Translations under genes and position numbers: made by a program
Assembly (NCBI GenBank): GCA_003952965.2
Contig: CM025853.1
Span: 231,594 to 295,593, forward strand
Reading direction: 5' to 3'
Source of the DNA: Morella rubra
Taxonomy: Eukaryota > Streptophyta > Magnoliopsida > Fagales > Myricaceae
Length of the DNA stretch: 64,000 nt
Shown here: piece after piece, positions 1 to 11,651 of the stretch
Layout of the letters: every line of letters starts with the position of its first letter
Position numbering within the stretch: position 1 is the stretch's first letter
Notes under the pieces: generated by a model
Databases searched by the model: none
Seen by the model: only the letters and a program-made list of their open reading frames with translations
What the model was told of the DNA's origin: nothing

Positions 1-1643
1 CCTTCACTTAGGGATAGTAACGAATTACCGTCCCCTAGCATAGCTAGTCCAGCAGGCACCCAAATTAATTTGTGTAAGTATCTTACCCCGCAACGAAATT
101 AAATATTATGACTTTTAAATTTCTACTTAACTGAATTTTAAATTTTTTGTTCTTCATTTGTAGTGACATCGGAATCAACATGTTCGAGGTAGTACGCGTG
201 GGATTCCTTACTCAAGGCTCGTATAGAGGAAAGCTGACTGTCCATATCCCTGATGGACGTACGGGCGGTGATGACAAGGCGTCCTCAATGCTCTGAGTCA
301 TATTGGTGCGCTCGTGTTCGACAATATATCCATTTGAATGAGTAAGTGGAAGGAGGTTCCGAGAGGGTTAAATTGTATGTGATGAACCGAGTGTTGGTAA
401 GTATAATTTATTAAATTTTAATTGTTTGAAACTTTTTTGCGTTTACTAACTGTTATATATGTTAAGGATGACTTCCAACTAGATTATGACCGAGCTGAGG
501 ATCGCATCACTGTGACGTCTACGATGAACACAGCATACAGGACGCACATAAATAGAATGTTCCAGCATTACTCGGTGTTCAATTCCAAAAAGAGGCGTTA
601 GAGCACCCGTATCCCAATATGAACAAGGAAGAATGGACTCGTGTTTGTGATTTATTCGCAAGCGAGGAATTTCAGGTTAAACATTTTTATTCCATCCTGA
701 ATGTTTATTTTATTTTATTATTAATTGTGGTAACAACTATAAATGTACAATACAGAGGAGGAGTGCAATCAACAAGGAGAATAGAGCTAAGCTGAAGATT
801 GTACACACATCGGGAGCGAGGTCTTTCCAACGCGTGAGAGCGTTGTTAGAAGTAATAAATTTAAATTTTTATTATTTATTATTTAAATAAATGACTTAGG
901 TATTTTAATATGCATGTTCTATATTTCTTTTGGTATACAGAAAAATTCAAGAATCAGATGAGATTAGTTTCTGCATTGCTTTATAAAAAGACACATACTA
1001 ATAAGGATGGCATTGTGGACATCAGAAGATGCACGAGAAAATTTTGTAAGTTGTAACGTTATATTTTAATGATGCATTTGTGTGCATTTATGTTTCATAT
1101 GTGCTAGTTTTTATCTTCTTTTCTAATTTTGTAGGAAAAAATGGAGGCGTTACAGTTGCACACGAGTCAGAGGGAAAGTCATACACGAAGTGGAGATCTT
1201 CGCTGAGGTGTTGGGGACGAAAGCGGGTTACGTGCGAGGTTTAGGCCGTTAGTACAGTCTGTTGGATCATCTTCATCAGCATCGTCCGTTGATTTGTCCG
1301 GAGGTTGGAGGAGGCCAGATTACAGATTGAGGAGATGAGGGCTAGACAATTGGAATATGAAGTGCTTCTTGGTCAAAGGTCAGATATGGAGCAACGATGC
1401 GAGAGCATCTACAGATGATGGAGGAGCAGCAACGGAAGAAAGACGAAAAGCTGATGCAGATGATGGCAAAGCAATAACGGAAAAAAGACGAAGAGCATCG
1501 GAAGATGATGGAAGAGCAACAAAGGAGCCTAGTGGAACAACAAAAACAGAGGATGCAACTAATGGCGGAGCAGATGCATGAGCAACTGGTGGAGCAGATC
1601 AAACAGCTGCAATCTCGTTCGACACCCAAAGCAAAATTTGGGT
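1..1643 (+). pseudogene. TNPA-like CACTA protein (plant transposase Ptta/En/Spm, Transposase_24 type), copy A, 5'-truncated by window start
   Basis: TNPA-type proteins bind subterminal repeats of CACTA elements and assist transposition in the nucleus. Pieces of the family are readable in successive exons: the DGRTGGDDKASSM stretch (about 250-290), a block with NMNKEEW and ASEEFQ (about 617-675), the NRAKLKI..SGARSFQRVRALL block (about 780-850), a KKTHTNKDG block (about 985-1010) and EIFAEVLGTKAGYVRGLGR (about 1195-1250, needing frame changes). Plausible introns lie between them, with GTAAGT-like donors and TTGTAG or TACAG acceptors. The C-terminus, 1393-1643, is Gln/Met/Glu-rich and coiled-coil-like, with one stop inside. 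Several one-base shifts and stops break the frame, so it is a pseudogene or an error-containing copy. The first exon starts before the window. Confidence 0.75.
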
Positions 1644-1844
1644 AGACTTATATATTTTTACTAGTTTGTCAGTACTTATCAATTACATATTTTATTTACT
1701 TTTAATAACGATTGCATATTTGTAGATATTTTATTATATTATGAGCATTGAATATCTTTCGATTTATATTATTCATAAATTATTTTTAAAATTTTAATTA
1801 AATTAATTCAAATACAAAGAAAACTGTTCGAACGGTATCAAAGG

Positions 1845-2360
1845 TCGTCCGAACGGTTATTTGGCGTTGATAACGTGCGCACACATAACTATTTGTTTGC
1901 ACATATCGCGTTAAATTCGTCTGTCCACACGATTATTTTCGCATGCAAGCAATCTTTTATTAAGCAAACGTGCACACGATACTACGATACATTCGAACAT
2001 GTTCAATTGAACAAGTGTCTGAACGTTATACGTCATAGTTCGAACGGATTTTGAGGATGACAAATAAATATTTCATCATAAATGAAAAAACGGAGCGAAC
2101 GTCTTTTCGCAAGCGTCCGGAAGTTATGTATGGCCGTTCTAACGATGTTGTATATCCATGCACACGGATTGTACAAGACGAAATTCATTTCGTCACCTTG
2201 GATCAACCATTCGCATGAGCTGTCCGAACGTATGGAGAGTACGTTCGCACAGCTCATGCGAACGGATGGATTGTACTGGGCATGACGATTTTAAATTTCG
2301 TCGCTATGGCATAAAACCGTTTGGATAGTTTTAGAAAATGTCTGAACAGTTTCAAACAAC
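1845..2360. repeat. CACTA subterminal repeat zone with a 22-bp-arm hairpin, copy A
   Basis: Short motifs of the type CGTTCGAACG, GTCCGAACG, GTTCGCAC and GTCCGGA recur in both orientations every few tens of bases. Inside the zone, arms 2211-2232 and 2240-2261 form an inverted repeat with one mismatch and a 7-base spacer. In En/Spm elements such subterminal arrays are binding sites for TNPA; that this one is bound is inference. It contains no gene. Confidence 0.75.
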
Positions 2361-2466
2361 AGAACGCCAAAATCGTCACCCAAAACTTTGGCTATCGGGC
2401 TTTAGGTGACAAACCGGATGACAACTCAGTTTTGTCAACCAAAACATCAGCTGACGAATCAACACT

Positions 2467-2517
2467 TTTGGGTGACAAATTTTTTTGTCACCCAAAGTCT
2501 TTTTTCTTGTAGCGCAA
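2467..2517. repeat. Right terminus of CACTA copy A: hairpin, terminal inverted repeat and target duplication
   Basis: TTTGGGTGACAAA at about 2468-2480 pairs with TTTGTCACCC at about 2484-2493, and the terminus TCTTGTAGCG follows at 2505-2514. A related GGGTGTCAAA / TTTTGTCACC pair sits just inside the left terminus at 25206. CAA at 2515-2517 is the 3-bp target duplication expected for CACTA elements. Confidence 0.8.
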
Positions 2518-5240
2518 GTACTATTCCTTGTTGTTACTAAAGCATGCATCAAAGTTAGTACTAAACAATTCAATCATGGAAGGGGGGACTCGACACCACT
2601 AAATGTTGCTCTTAAAGTAGAGTCCCCTGTGAATGATGGGAAACTCTCCTGTAATTCATCGACCATACGGACTCCACATGATCAATGTCTTTCTTGGGTC
2701 CTAACTAGTAGAGCTCCACATATGATTACCCAATCTTCTAGCAAAATATAAATAAGGAAGTCTAGCAACAATATAAATAAGGAAGTCTAATTATAACACG
2801 GATCTCTGACACGGTTCATCCTTGTTTCCTCATTTGTCCTGATCAGTAGGAGTAATCGAGTGATTGGAATAAAAGCTCGATGCCGTCCACTTAAATGATA
2901 GTAATTATAAACAAATTTAATATTATCATACTTTGATATTACGAGGTGTAGGGATCACATTTTGCTAATCTTTGATTGTAAATAAAGTCTTTGTCCCATG
3001 CTATTTATTGACTTAGACTCCCGATAACAATAATAGCCCTAATAAACAATTTAATTTGATCACATGCTTTGAATTAATTAACTGGTGTGGGGCATCTTTT
3101 GGCCAATCTTTATTTGTTAACGAAGTCCCTTACGTCCCTTACAATTAATTGACTCAGTATGGTATAGCAATAATAGGGCCAAATATATATATATATATAT
3201 ATATTATCCATGCCATTGCATCCACTTATGTTCTGCCTTTACATATTTACTTAGCTTATCTCATATCGAATGATCTGCAAAAAGAGATGTGGCATTTCTA
3301 ATTACAAGTTATTAATTACCGACATAACGTTAGATCTAGCACATGCATTTGAAGATTCGATTAAGTTTTGAACCCAACAACCTCAAATTTGTCTTTAAGT
3401 GCGTGTCTAAATTCTCCTATCAAGATACTAATTCAATTATTCTAAATAAGATATGTGAACCGTGCCATTGTACAATGGAGTGATTGACTCCTGTTAGGAA
3501 GAATATCTCTCTTACTTATTAAAAACAAAAAAGAAACAAAGATTCGAAATCTGAAGGAGCATGCCAACCAACTCAAAGTTGTCCATAATTTAATAGCTAA
3601 TTAACAAGGGGATCGTCTACCTTGGATATTGCAATACACATATTCGGTATTAGCAGGTACTGCATGCAAATGTTTTTCGACAACAATTTTTAATGCATTA
3701 ACCAACATTATGGCCATTATCAGTCCAATACTCAAGAGGTACGCCTCTCAATTTAACACATATAGGAATAATCTAATTAATCTAACTTAGAACAACTCTA
3801 TGCAGTTAACATTCAACCCTCTGAGGTTCTTCTTTTGAATACTTCATGAATGGCATTGTTCTTCAACACTGGGAACTCCTTCAGCACTCTTAAGGCTTCA
3901 CACAGGAAAGTTGGTCTTCTAGACCAAACCACCAATGTATCTTTGTCTCTCCTTATTCTTTCTCCACTCCTCTCTACATTATGTTTCAATGATGTATTTC
4001 CGTTATCTTTTCTTTCACTTATTCCTAAGAAAAGAAAAAATATTAGAAATTAGACCAAGCCAACAAAACTCGATGCCGTCCACTTGTTAATAACTCTGGC
4101 ATGCCTTCATTATATATGAAGCTATTTAATTGATAGTAACAAACGAATTTAATATCATCATACTTTGACATTAAGAGGTGGATAGGGATCTCATTTTGGG
4201 AATTTTTTATTGTTAATGAAGTTTTGTCCCTTACTATTTATTGACTTCATCTCCGATAACAATAATAGCCCTAATAAACAAATTAATTTGATCTCATGTT
4301 TTGAAATTACGAGGTGTAGGAAATCTTTTGGCCAATCATTTTTTGTTAACGTCCCTTACTATTAATTGACTCAGTATGGTATAGCAATAATAGGGCTAAT
4401 TAATGAATAAATTTCATACCATAAGTTGACATTACGAGGTTTAGGGAATCCTTTCTGATCAATCTTTACTGGTTAACGAAGTCTCCGTCCCTTACTATAT
4501 ATATTTGACATCAGTATGCTATAGAAAATATAATAGGGCTCCATATATATATTATCCCATGTGATTATTCTATTCACTTATGTTATGTCTTTACATATTT
4601 CATTGGCTTATCCCAGATCAAATGATCTGCAAAGAGAGATGGAAACTCACGTGGCATTTCTAATTACAAGTTATTAATGACGGACATAACGTTAGCTAGA
4701 TCTAGTACATGCAATTGAATTTTGAATTCAAGTTTTGAACCCAACAACCTCAAATTTGTCTTAAGTGCGTGTCTAATTTCTTCAATCAAGATACTAATTC
4801 AATTATTCTAAATAAGATATATGAACCGTGCCATTGTGCAAGGAAGTGCTTTATTAACTAGGAAGAACATCCCTCTTACTTATTAAAAAGAAAAGAGATA
4901 AAGATTACAAATCTGATGGAGCCAGCCAACCAACTCAAAGTTGTCCACTAGTTAATAGTGTACGATCCCATCATCATAAATTACGGCTCTGTCTAACTTA
5001 TAGCAATACATAGGTTCAAGACACATTGACATTGTGAGGTGCTTTGGACTAACGAAATAATATATTTGGATTTCCACGTGTATCATATCAGAATGGATTA
5101 AGCCCCATTTAACCATGTCATGTTTAATGTGACTTGTAGTACTACAGTTCATATCCAAAATAGCTTTCGCTTAATACGACCAGCGAAACTCTTTACATAT
5201 GCTCAATAAAAATGGTAGCCCTTCATGATATATATATAAG
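2518..5240. repeat. Flanking DNA with two units (R1, R2) of the chitinase-upstream repeat
   Basis: No gene is visible. R1 (about 2855-3850) and R2 (about 4060-5215) are diverged copies of each other: both carry the phrases 'attacgaggtgtaggga', 'caataatagccctaataaac' and 'caacctcaaatttgtctt' in the same order. The same phrases occur at 18680-20390, directly upstream of the GH18 gene, and at 39040-41420. A TA microsatellite lies at about 3185-3204. The stretch 3915-4040 resembles the U5 part of a copia LTR that is also seen at 18535-18660. I infer remnants of an expanded chitinase-like gene array that lost its coding parts. Confidence 0.65.
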
Positions 5241-5540
5241 GGTTAGAGACCTTTTTCGTCCCTAGGTTTTACACTCTTTTTAAAAATAGTCCGTGTTTTT
5301 AATATGATCACCACAAGTCTCTCGGGTTTTCTGTTTTGTCAAAAAAAGTCATTCCGTTAGTTTTAAGTCCAGTATTCCAACGGTTATACACGTCTCCAAC
5401 AATCAAGTTCCAACACATGTACACTTCTCAAATTACGTTACGACCCGTGGCTATTGTTCTGGGTCTAGTCCCATCTGTCAAACCACTTTGAGTCGTTCTG
5501 AGTCTCAGATTAGGCGGTAGCAGCAACCACGGGGTCTTAC
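5240..5540. other. Dispersed non-coding repeat, no gene
   Basis: The text around 5260-5380 ('taggttttacac', 'tagtcc', 'ccgttagtttt') resembles 46905-47020, so it is probably an old dispersed repeat. It is also present in the duplicate at 41430-41720. No coding potential is recognised. Confidence 0.35.
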
Positions 5541-6885
5541 TCCTGGAGAGCCGCAGCTAGAGGAGTAGTAGCCTCGCCATGATGTCGGGGCGCAACCAGC
5601 CTGGGCTGATGCTTTTATGACAAACTTAAAGGTAATGGTTGATACTACTATTTTACCGATGCATCAGTTATGCATTGACTTGGGGACCCATTTGACGGAT
5701 ATGGAGTCTCAAATGGCGGGATTGCAGACATTTCTCACTAGCACTCAGGGCACCTTGCGTTTGATGTCGAGGAGGTGGACGTTATTTAGGATCAGATGAT
5801 TTAATATTTATATTTGAATATGTTAAGTAAAAAAGAATATTAATTACATACCTTTTTAAAAATAATTTTTTAATTACTGTTAATACGTTATTAAGAAATG
5901 AAATACCATTATCACATTAAAAATAAATGAGACGAGACCGTTCAGACATTCTAAAAACCGTTTGCACAGTCTGTCCCTCTAAACGGCAACATTTAGTAAA
6001 TGGAAAATGGTGTCCTATCAGTCGAAACAGTAAGTCCGCACAATTTCATGAACTGTATGGATGGCTAAGTGATAAAATGATATTGTTCAGTTGTATTTAA
6101 AACAGTGTCATTGGCATGTACAAATAATTTATTTTATTTATTTGTGACCATCCAAACGGTTTGCTTTAAAGATGGCATTGTTTCTTTCCTATTAAAACGG
6201 GGTCGTTAGTTTAGCAAACGGATTCGTGTTGCTGTGGAGTACCGTCCAGAGGGAGACGAAATTCTTGGCTGTAACTTTTGGTGCCAAAATTTTCATGCAT
6301 GGTGTTCGGATGTAACTTTTACACTTCCGAACAAGTTTTACAGAGAATGAAAGTGTCAAAACCCAAAGAGTTATCATTCACTTGGCATACTCTCAAATCC
6401 TCCCCATTTCGTCATTTTTGCGAGTTTCTTGTTGAGGAAGCGTCTGTAGGCTGATAAAAGAGGTTCAAGTATACATTGAAGTAGTTTTGGGTGGATTTGG
6501 AAGTATTGTGAGATTTGGAAACATTTTTAGGTATGGTATTTGATGATTTTTGTGGGTTTTGAGTGAAAATGTGTTGTTTTGGTTGATTTTTGATTTTGAA
6601 TGTTTGGGTAGGTTAGAAACATGTTGGGTGTTGATTGGGTGCAAATGGTGATGTAAAACGTGTTATTTTGGGATAGAAGTCGGTCATGGATATATGGGTT
6701 GTCGAAGGATCGGTTCTTCAACAATCGCAGTCCAAACACTTACTGTAGCCGTCCTAACGGTAATTTGGCAATTCAAACCGTTCGGATGTTCTCATGGTGT
6801 GCGGACATAGGTTCACAAAACGGTTGCATTTTGGGGTTTTGGCTGTATGGACTATTGTTAATCCGTCCAGACAGTTTTGCATAAA
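5540..6885 (+). mobile_element. Internal CACTA fragment (coiled-coil ORF relic plus motif-dense block), copy A
   Basis: The fragment joins a relic of the coiled-coil ORF (about 5590-5815) to a block full of 'ccgttcagac', 'gttcggatg' and 'cgtccagac' motifs (5930-6880). It matches 41730-43070 closely. After about 6885 the copies diverge. The copy at 43 kb runs on into sequence resembling 31310-31520 of the large CACTA element, whereas this one stops at an unrelated junction. No termini are visible, so it is an incomplete piece. Confidence 0.65.
5590..5815 (+). pseudogene. Relic of the CACTA coiled-coil accessory ORF
   Basis: The readable part starts near PAWADAFMTNLK and runs through a heptad-like stretch (VMVDTTILPMHQLCIDLG...LTDMESQMAGL) to a stop at about 5800. 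The pattern 'W/Q-x-DA-x(n)-V-x-x-T-x-x-x-C' recurs in the ORFs at 13417 and 26211 (PTHSLCMEL, TTHMLCMGF), showing a common ancestor. Two stops lie just upstream. Function unknown; a DNA- or partner-binding coiled coil is a guess. Confidence 0.5.
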
Positions 6886-7300
6886 CTTCTAACCTCAAAT
6901 TATTTGCAGAGAAATAAAAAATAAAATAAATTGTCGAAGATAATTACACATACAACAAATATTGAGACACATATCAAAATAAACTATAGAACATTTTATA
7001 AAAAACTGGATGATGAAATAATTCATGAATGACGTTTATATCCTCATCACTAACAATCACCATAGCAGGACCCGCAACTTATCAAGAAACTCCAGAAAAC
7101 TACTAAGCAGACTACTATCAACTAAAATAAAAAAATATTCCATGCTATTACAGAATTATCACAGACTTAAAAACTTAATCTTAATGACATATTAGAATAT
7201 AACTAAAATCAATTATACAAAAAAAATTAAGACTAAAGTATATTCAATCTATTTAATCATGATTAAAAACATATGAATTTATTGACAAAACATTTCTTGC
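6886..7300. other. AT-rich non-coding stretch at the end of the duplicated block
   Basis: It lies between the point where the 1-6885 duplication ends and the stop of the minus-strand gag. It is probably the remaining 3' part of the copia element, but I see no LTR and no polypurine tract in it. Confidence 0.3.
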
Positions 7301-9106
7301 CTAAAAGGCAATGTGAGTTGCATTACTTGAAGTTATGTCCTTCTTTTTCCAAACTAATTTTTGATTAATAGCAGGACTTAGATTTTGATTTATAATCTGA
7401 ATTTGTTTAGATAACATGCTTACTTGACTCAACAACTTATCAAATTCAGACTTAGATATATTATTTGAAAATGAAGAAACATGTCTTTTTCCATTTCTCA
7501 AGAGATCAAAACATTTAGGCTTAGTATGACCAACTTTACCACAATGAAAACACTTAGGAATAAATCTGAAAAATTTAGATTTAAACAAAACAAGAGCTTT
7601 AGAAGTGACTACCTTGTTTACCTTCCATTTTTTGAGTAGATGGCACAAAAACTACCTTGTTTGAAGATGTAGGTGCTGCTGTAGTATGATCAAAACTAAT
7701 CCTCTTTTATTTCCATCCGATTGTCCTATACTTAGCATTTTATTAAGTTTGCTGGTACCACATGAAAATTTCTTAAGCTGTTCATTAGCTAGGTCCAGCT
7801 CCTTTGATAGTTTAGATGCTAGATCTTCTAGAGAAGTGTTCATAGTCATAAGTTCTTGAATCATATTATTTTTCTCTACTAACTTTTTAGCTAGTTCATC
7901 TCTTTCTTTTTCAACAAGAACTATTTTCTTAAGAGTTAAGACATTTTTTTCTTAATTTTAATACTTTCCTCATATAACTCTTGATAAGATTCTTTTAAGC
8001 CCTCAATCTCATCAACATCCTCCGTGATAATTTCTTCTGCATCATCAAAATCAGTAAACTCATCAGTTTTAATAGAAGATGTAAATGCAAGAAAATTTAC
8101 CTTATCATTATTCAAAGTTTCTGCATCTGAGGAATTTGACTCTATGTCAGAATCTGAAAGTGTTGTCTTCATAGCATTCTTTCCTTTCGATTTCAAGTAA
8201 GTAGGACATTCAGCTTTAAAGTGCCCAAAGCCTTTGCACCCGTGTTGAACTCTTTCTTTTCAGATTTATCCCTCTGCTCATCACTCTTCCAGCTTGGTTT
8301 CTTAGTAGCTTTCAAATTCGATTTTTGGCCTTTCCAGTTTCTGCCCTTCTTAAACTTAAATGCTTTCCTAAATTTTTTAACAAACAAGGCCATGTCTTCT
8401 TCATCAAACATATCATCTTCAGATTCGGAATCCTCTTCTATTGAGTTCAATGCAATGGATTTTCCTTTCTTTGTTGCAGGAAGAGTCATTTCGTAGGTCT
8501 GAAGAGATCCTACAAGTTCATCTAGTTTGATGGAATCCAATATTTTGCTCTCTTCAATAGCAGTCACCTTAGGCTAAATCTCTTCGGTAATGACCTTAAG
8601 ACTTTACGAACTACTTTGGATTCAGCCATCTTCTCGCCTAGGCTAAAACTCGAATTTACCAAGTTGGTGAGTTTCCCATAAAAGTCATCAAAGCACTCAT
8701 CCTCTTTCATTCTAAGTTCTTCAAACTTAGAAATAATCATCTATAATTTTGAGTCTCTAACAGCCTTGGTTTCTTTATGGGTTGTACAAAGAATGTCCCA
8801 AGCTTCTTTTGCCGTTTCACAATTTGAAATTCTTATAAACTCCTCAGCTGACACACTAGTAAATATGGCATTTAATCCCTTATTATTCCAGCCTGCTGTC
8901 TCTCTTTCACCCGAACTCCAAAGATGTGAACTCTTTTCACTAGTGACCTCATTTACCGTAACAGTTGGTTTTTCCCATCCATTAGTCACTACTGTCCAAA
9001 CTCTCTCGTCTATGGATTTTAGGAATGCTCGCATCCTAACTTTCCAATAAGCATAGTTTGATCCATCGAAAAATGGTGGAACACTTAGAGAATGGCTCCT
9101 ATCCAT
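7301..9106 (-). pseudogene. gag: Ty1/copia gag (UBN2 type) with zinc knuckle, frameshifted; pol missing
   Basis: Gag is the capsid and nucleocapsid protein of copia retrotransposons. Read on the minus strand, it begins at 9106 with a UBN2-type N-terminus containing PPFFDGSNYAYWKVRMRAFL. It continues through LDSIKLDELVGSLQTYEM (about 8540-8485), acidic and lysine-rich linkers, and a CCHC zinc knuckle CFHCGKVGHTKPKC (about 7549-7508), and stops at 7301. Frame changes occur near 8740-8570 and at several later joins. In intact elements the protease DSG motif follows directly; here nothing of protease, integrase or reverse transcriptase follows, so the element lost its pol region. Confidence 0.8.
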
Positions 9107-9140
9107 CTCTACTAATTTGAGTCTAAAGAATCGAGATCTG

Positions 9141-9153
9141 CTCTGATACCAAT
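9141..9153 (-). other. Primer binding site of the minus-strand copia element
   Basis: The reverse complement reads TTGGTATCAGAGC, the usual copia site complementary to initiator tRNA-Met. It lies next to the LTR end at 9154 and 35-47 bases ahead of the gag start at 9106. Confidence 0.85.
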
Positions 9154-10312
9154 TGAACGGAATGATTTAAGACTCAATACAATACCAACGAACCTAGAGG
9201 GGGGTGAATAGGTTCTGCAACTTAATCTTTCAAACTATTTAAATTTAATAAGACTTTTTCTGCACAGGCTACACAAGAACTGATCATAATTTTTCAACAC
9301 ACGTTAACAGCAATGTAAATAATCAAACACACTGTAAATCAATTAATTTCGAAACTATATCCAAGATTCTAAAACCAAGAACATTGAAAATTCAGCTTGT
9401 AGTTCACAATTATTAATACTTTAATCAAGAACAATATTAACAGATCAATCACCACAAAAAGACACAAATCTTTTGGTTACGAAGAGAAAATCTCTTGGAA
9501 ACAAATTCCAAGAGAAAAAACTCTCCGGGCCGTAGGCCAGGTAACGATTTCACTAGCTTTTCAAACTCGAAATACAAGGTGATCCATAGACTCAAGAATA
9601 CCCAATATCCTAGTCTAACACACTTGTTTTCTTACCCGAACTACACCATTCGGATCTGCTCCAATGCAGGGATTGAGAACCTCTCATCCATTCAAAAAGC
9701 TAACTACCTTTACCTAGCTATTCATACCTTGCCGTCCTCCATTGCGAACTTGCAACAACCGCAAACGCACGAACTTGGCACTTGGACCTTCAAGATTTCA
9801 GCAACCTCCAAAAGTCTTGAATCTCTTTTGGGAAATAACCAAGGTGATCAATCTATTTAACTAAGAATCCTAAAGAGAGGGTTTTATCTTCAAGGCTCCA
9901 TTCTCAGTTCATACACACGAAGGCTTAGAAAAGGGGCAGAAAGATCAAGAGAGAGATTCACATTGAAAGCACATTTTTCTGGATTTTTCTTAACTTCCTT
10001 TCGTAATGGAATAAAGGGTTTATAAGCTAAGGGTGACTCACAGTTAAAGTGGAAGGTTCAATGCTTTTTGGGTCTTTCATGACGTCACCAATTTAGTTAG
10101 AAACAGAGTAACCAAATTCTGTTGCTACAGTGCCCCAAATCTCGCTTCTGTCTAACTTGCGTCTGACTTCCAGCTAACTTGACATTTCTGGGTAAAAACT
10201 CAGTTTTTACTGCTATCTTCAATTCTTCATAGAAGCTTCGAAACACCTTAATATCTCAGGAAATAAACTAAATTATATATGAAGTATAGCCAACTAAAAA
10301 TATTCCCTAACA
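9154..10312 (-). repeat. 5' LTR of the truncated copia element (minus strand)
   Basis: On the minus strand it starts TGTTAGGGAATATTTT (from 10312) and ends CCGTTCA at 9154, next to the primer site. This gives an 1159-bp LTR with TG...CA ends. A CCCCCCTCTAGG motif lies near its 3' end, as in the solo LTR at 16949-17876. No second LTR is found on the other side, so the element is 3'-truncated. The five bases after 10312 are GCACC; no matching duplicate is seen. Confidence 0.8.
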
Positions 10313-11045
10313 GCACCCATGTTGCTCATCTCTCTCATAACCGAGAAGTTCGATGAACTTGAGGTGCGACATGAAGAATCATGGAGGCATTGGGTCCAGT
10401 ATCCCATCAACATTGTCCCCAAATGGGGAGGAACAGATACCCCGGATTCTCATTGCAAGTTAATTGTTATAGCCATAATGGTAAATCTGGCACTAAGATG
10501 GGAATACATACATCATGGCGCACATTATTAATGTGCAAGTAAAGTTACATGAGCAAAAGTCAGGGCCTTGAGACATGGAGAATTATGCAATATCCTCAAT
10601 AGCCCTACGAAGGAAAGATCTAATTTACACAGTGAATTCCAAATCATCTCGTGACGTTTTGTGAAGTTTTGCTTTATTTCAAAACTATTAAATTTTTTTT
10701 TCTTGCTTGATAGTATATAATGCATGATACTGGCATTATGGAAGACGATGTAACAAAAACCAAAAAGAGGCAACAGAGAAGAAGTCCTCTCAGATTTTTC
10801 AGTTGAGAAAAAAGCATTTTAATGAACTCGGAGTTGAAGCCAAACTTTGCACTACAGTTTGCAGTGCGTTTTATGGTGTTTCTAGGACACGCCAAAGATT
10901 GAACACTTCCGTAGAGGCAAATGACACAAATTAGGACTGATCTCTCTAGTTTGTACCTTCCAAAAAGAATAATCTTTCCTTCGTGATGTTTTTGTGGGCC
11001 TCTTGAGAAATAGTACTGTTTGGCGGTTTCAAAACATGATTACGT
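10313..11045 (+). other. Unrecognised sequence upstream of the B3 relic
   Basis: A 70-codon open frame (10319-10531) with WRHWVQYPIN and PKWGGTDTPDS looks protein-like rather than random. I do not recognise its family, and it may be an exon of an old gene. 10532-11045 shows nothing clear; it could hold the first exon and intron of the B3 gene that follows. Confidence 0.25.
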
Positions 11046-11651
11046 ATGTGTATGTGTTATGCTACTGAGTTTTCTGGTTGTTCTGCAATTCTAACAATGA
11101 ATATGTTACAGAGGATTCCAACAAAGTTTGTAAGAAAATATGGAGAAGGGCTGTCAAATATGACATTTCTGAATCTTCCAACTGCAACAAAATGGAGAGT
11201 AAAATTGATGAAACGCGACGGTGAGGTCTGGTTAGATAAGGGTTGGCGAGAATTCGTCGAGTTTTGTTCTATAAAGTAGGGGCACTTCCTAGTTTTCAGA
11301 TATAAAGGGAATTCTCAGTTTTATGTAGTGGTATTTGATGGGAGTGCAACAGAAATAGTTTATCCTGTTAATAGCTATGTTGATGAAGATATCCAAATTT
11401 CTCCAATGGAAGAAACTCAGAGTGCTAACTCTATAGAAATAGTGGATCATGTCCCAACAGACCCAAAAGCAAGGGAGAAATCACCATTAGCATGTCCTCG
11501 GCCTCAGACGATGAGAACCAATCCAAGTGGTAAAATTGCGAGTACTTCCAATCTGTCAACAAAAGGTGTTGAAGCACAAGCAAAATACGGCCCAGTCTCC
11601 GTTAAGACTACCACATGCGGCCCAGTCCCCGAAAAAGAGACTACAAAGTAA
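11046..11651 (+). pseudogene. B3-domain transcription factor relic (REM/VRN1-like)
   Basis: B3 proteins are plant DNA-binding transcription factors. After a possible acceptor (TTACAG, just before 11112) the frame reads RIPTKFVRKYGEGLSN, then WRVKLMKRDGEVWLDKGW and EFVEFCSIK, meets a TAG stop at 11277-11279, and continues in frame with GHFLVFRYKGNSQFYVVVF and SATEIVYP. This is the middle and end of a B3 domain in the order typical of the REM/VRN1 group, where the stopped position is usually Tyr before Gly. A low-complexity tail follows to a stop near 11649. The first B3 strand should lie in an upstream exon that I could not find. A single nonsense codon is the only clear lesion. Confidence 0.75.

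Larger units (their letters stand above)
1..2514 (+). mobile_element. CACTA (En/Spm) element, right-hand end, copy A
   Basis: This is the 3' part of a CACTA DNA transposon; its left part lies outside the window. It holds a TNPA-like gene, a subterminal zone rich in short CpG palindromes, and the terminus TCTTGTAGCG at 2505-2514, which differs by one base from the inverse of a CACTACAAGA end. The next three bases (2515-2517) are CAA, the same three that precede the CACTA end at 25206. The whole stretch is repeated at 36214-38725. Identification rests on the gene content, the terminus and the duplicate copy. Confidence 0.85.

Noticed and set aside
1357..1581. Arg/Glu/Ala-rich open frames over the end of the TNPA-like genes (also 37518-37793 and the opposite strand)
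   Set aside because: They are alternative frames of the Gln/Met-rich coiled coil of the TNPA-like gene; the pattern comes from the repeated codons.
1342..1629. Cys/Ser-rich minus-strand frames (also 37584-37841)
   Set aside because: Mirror of the same repetitive coding stretch, with no family similarity.
3180..3210. TA repeats as an origin or regulatory element
   Set aside because: Plain TA microsatellite, copied at 39368-39391 with different length.
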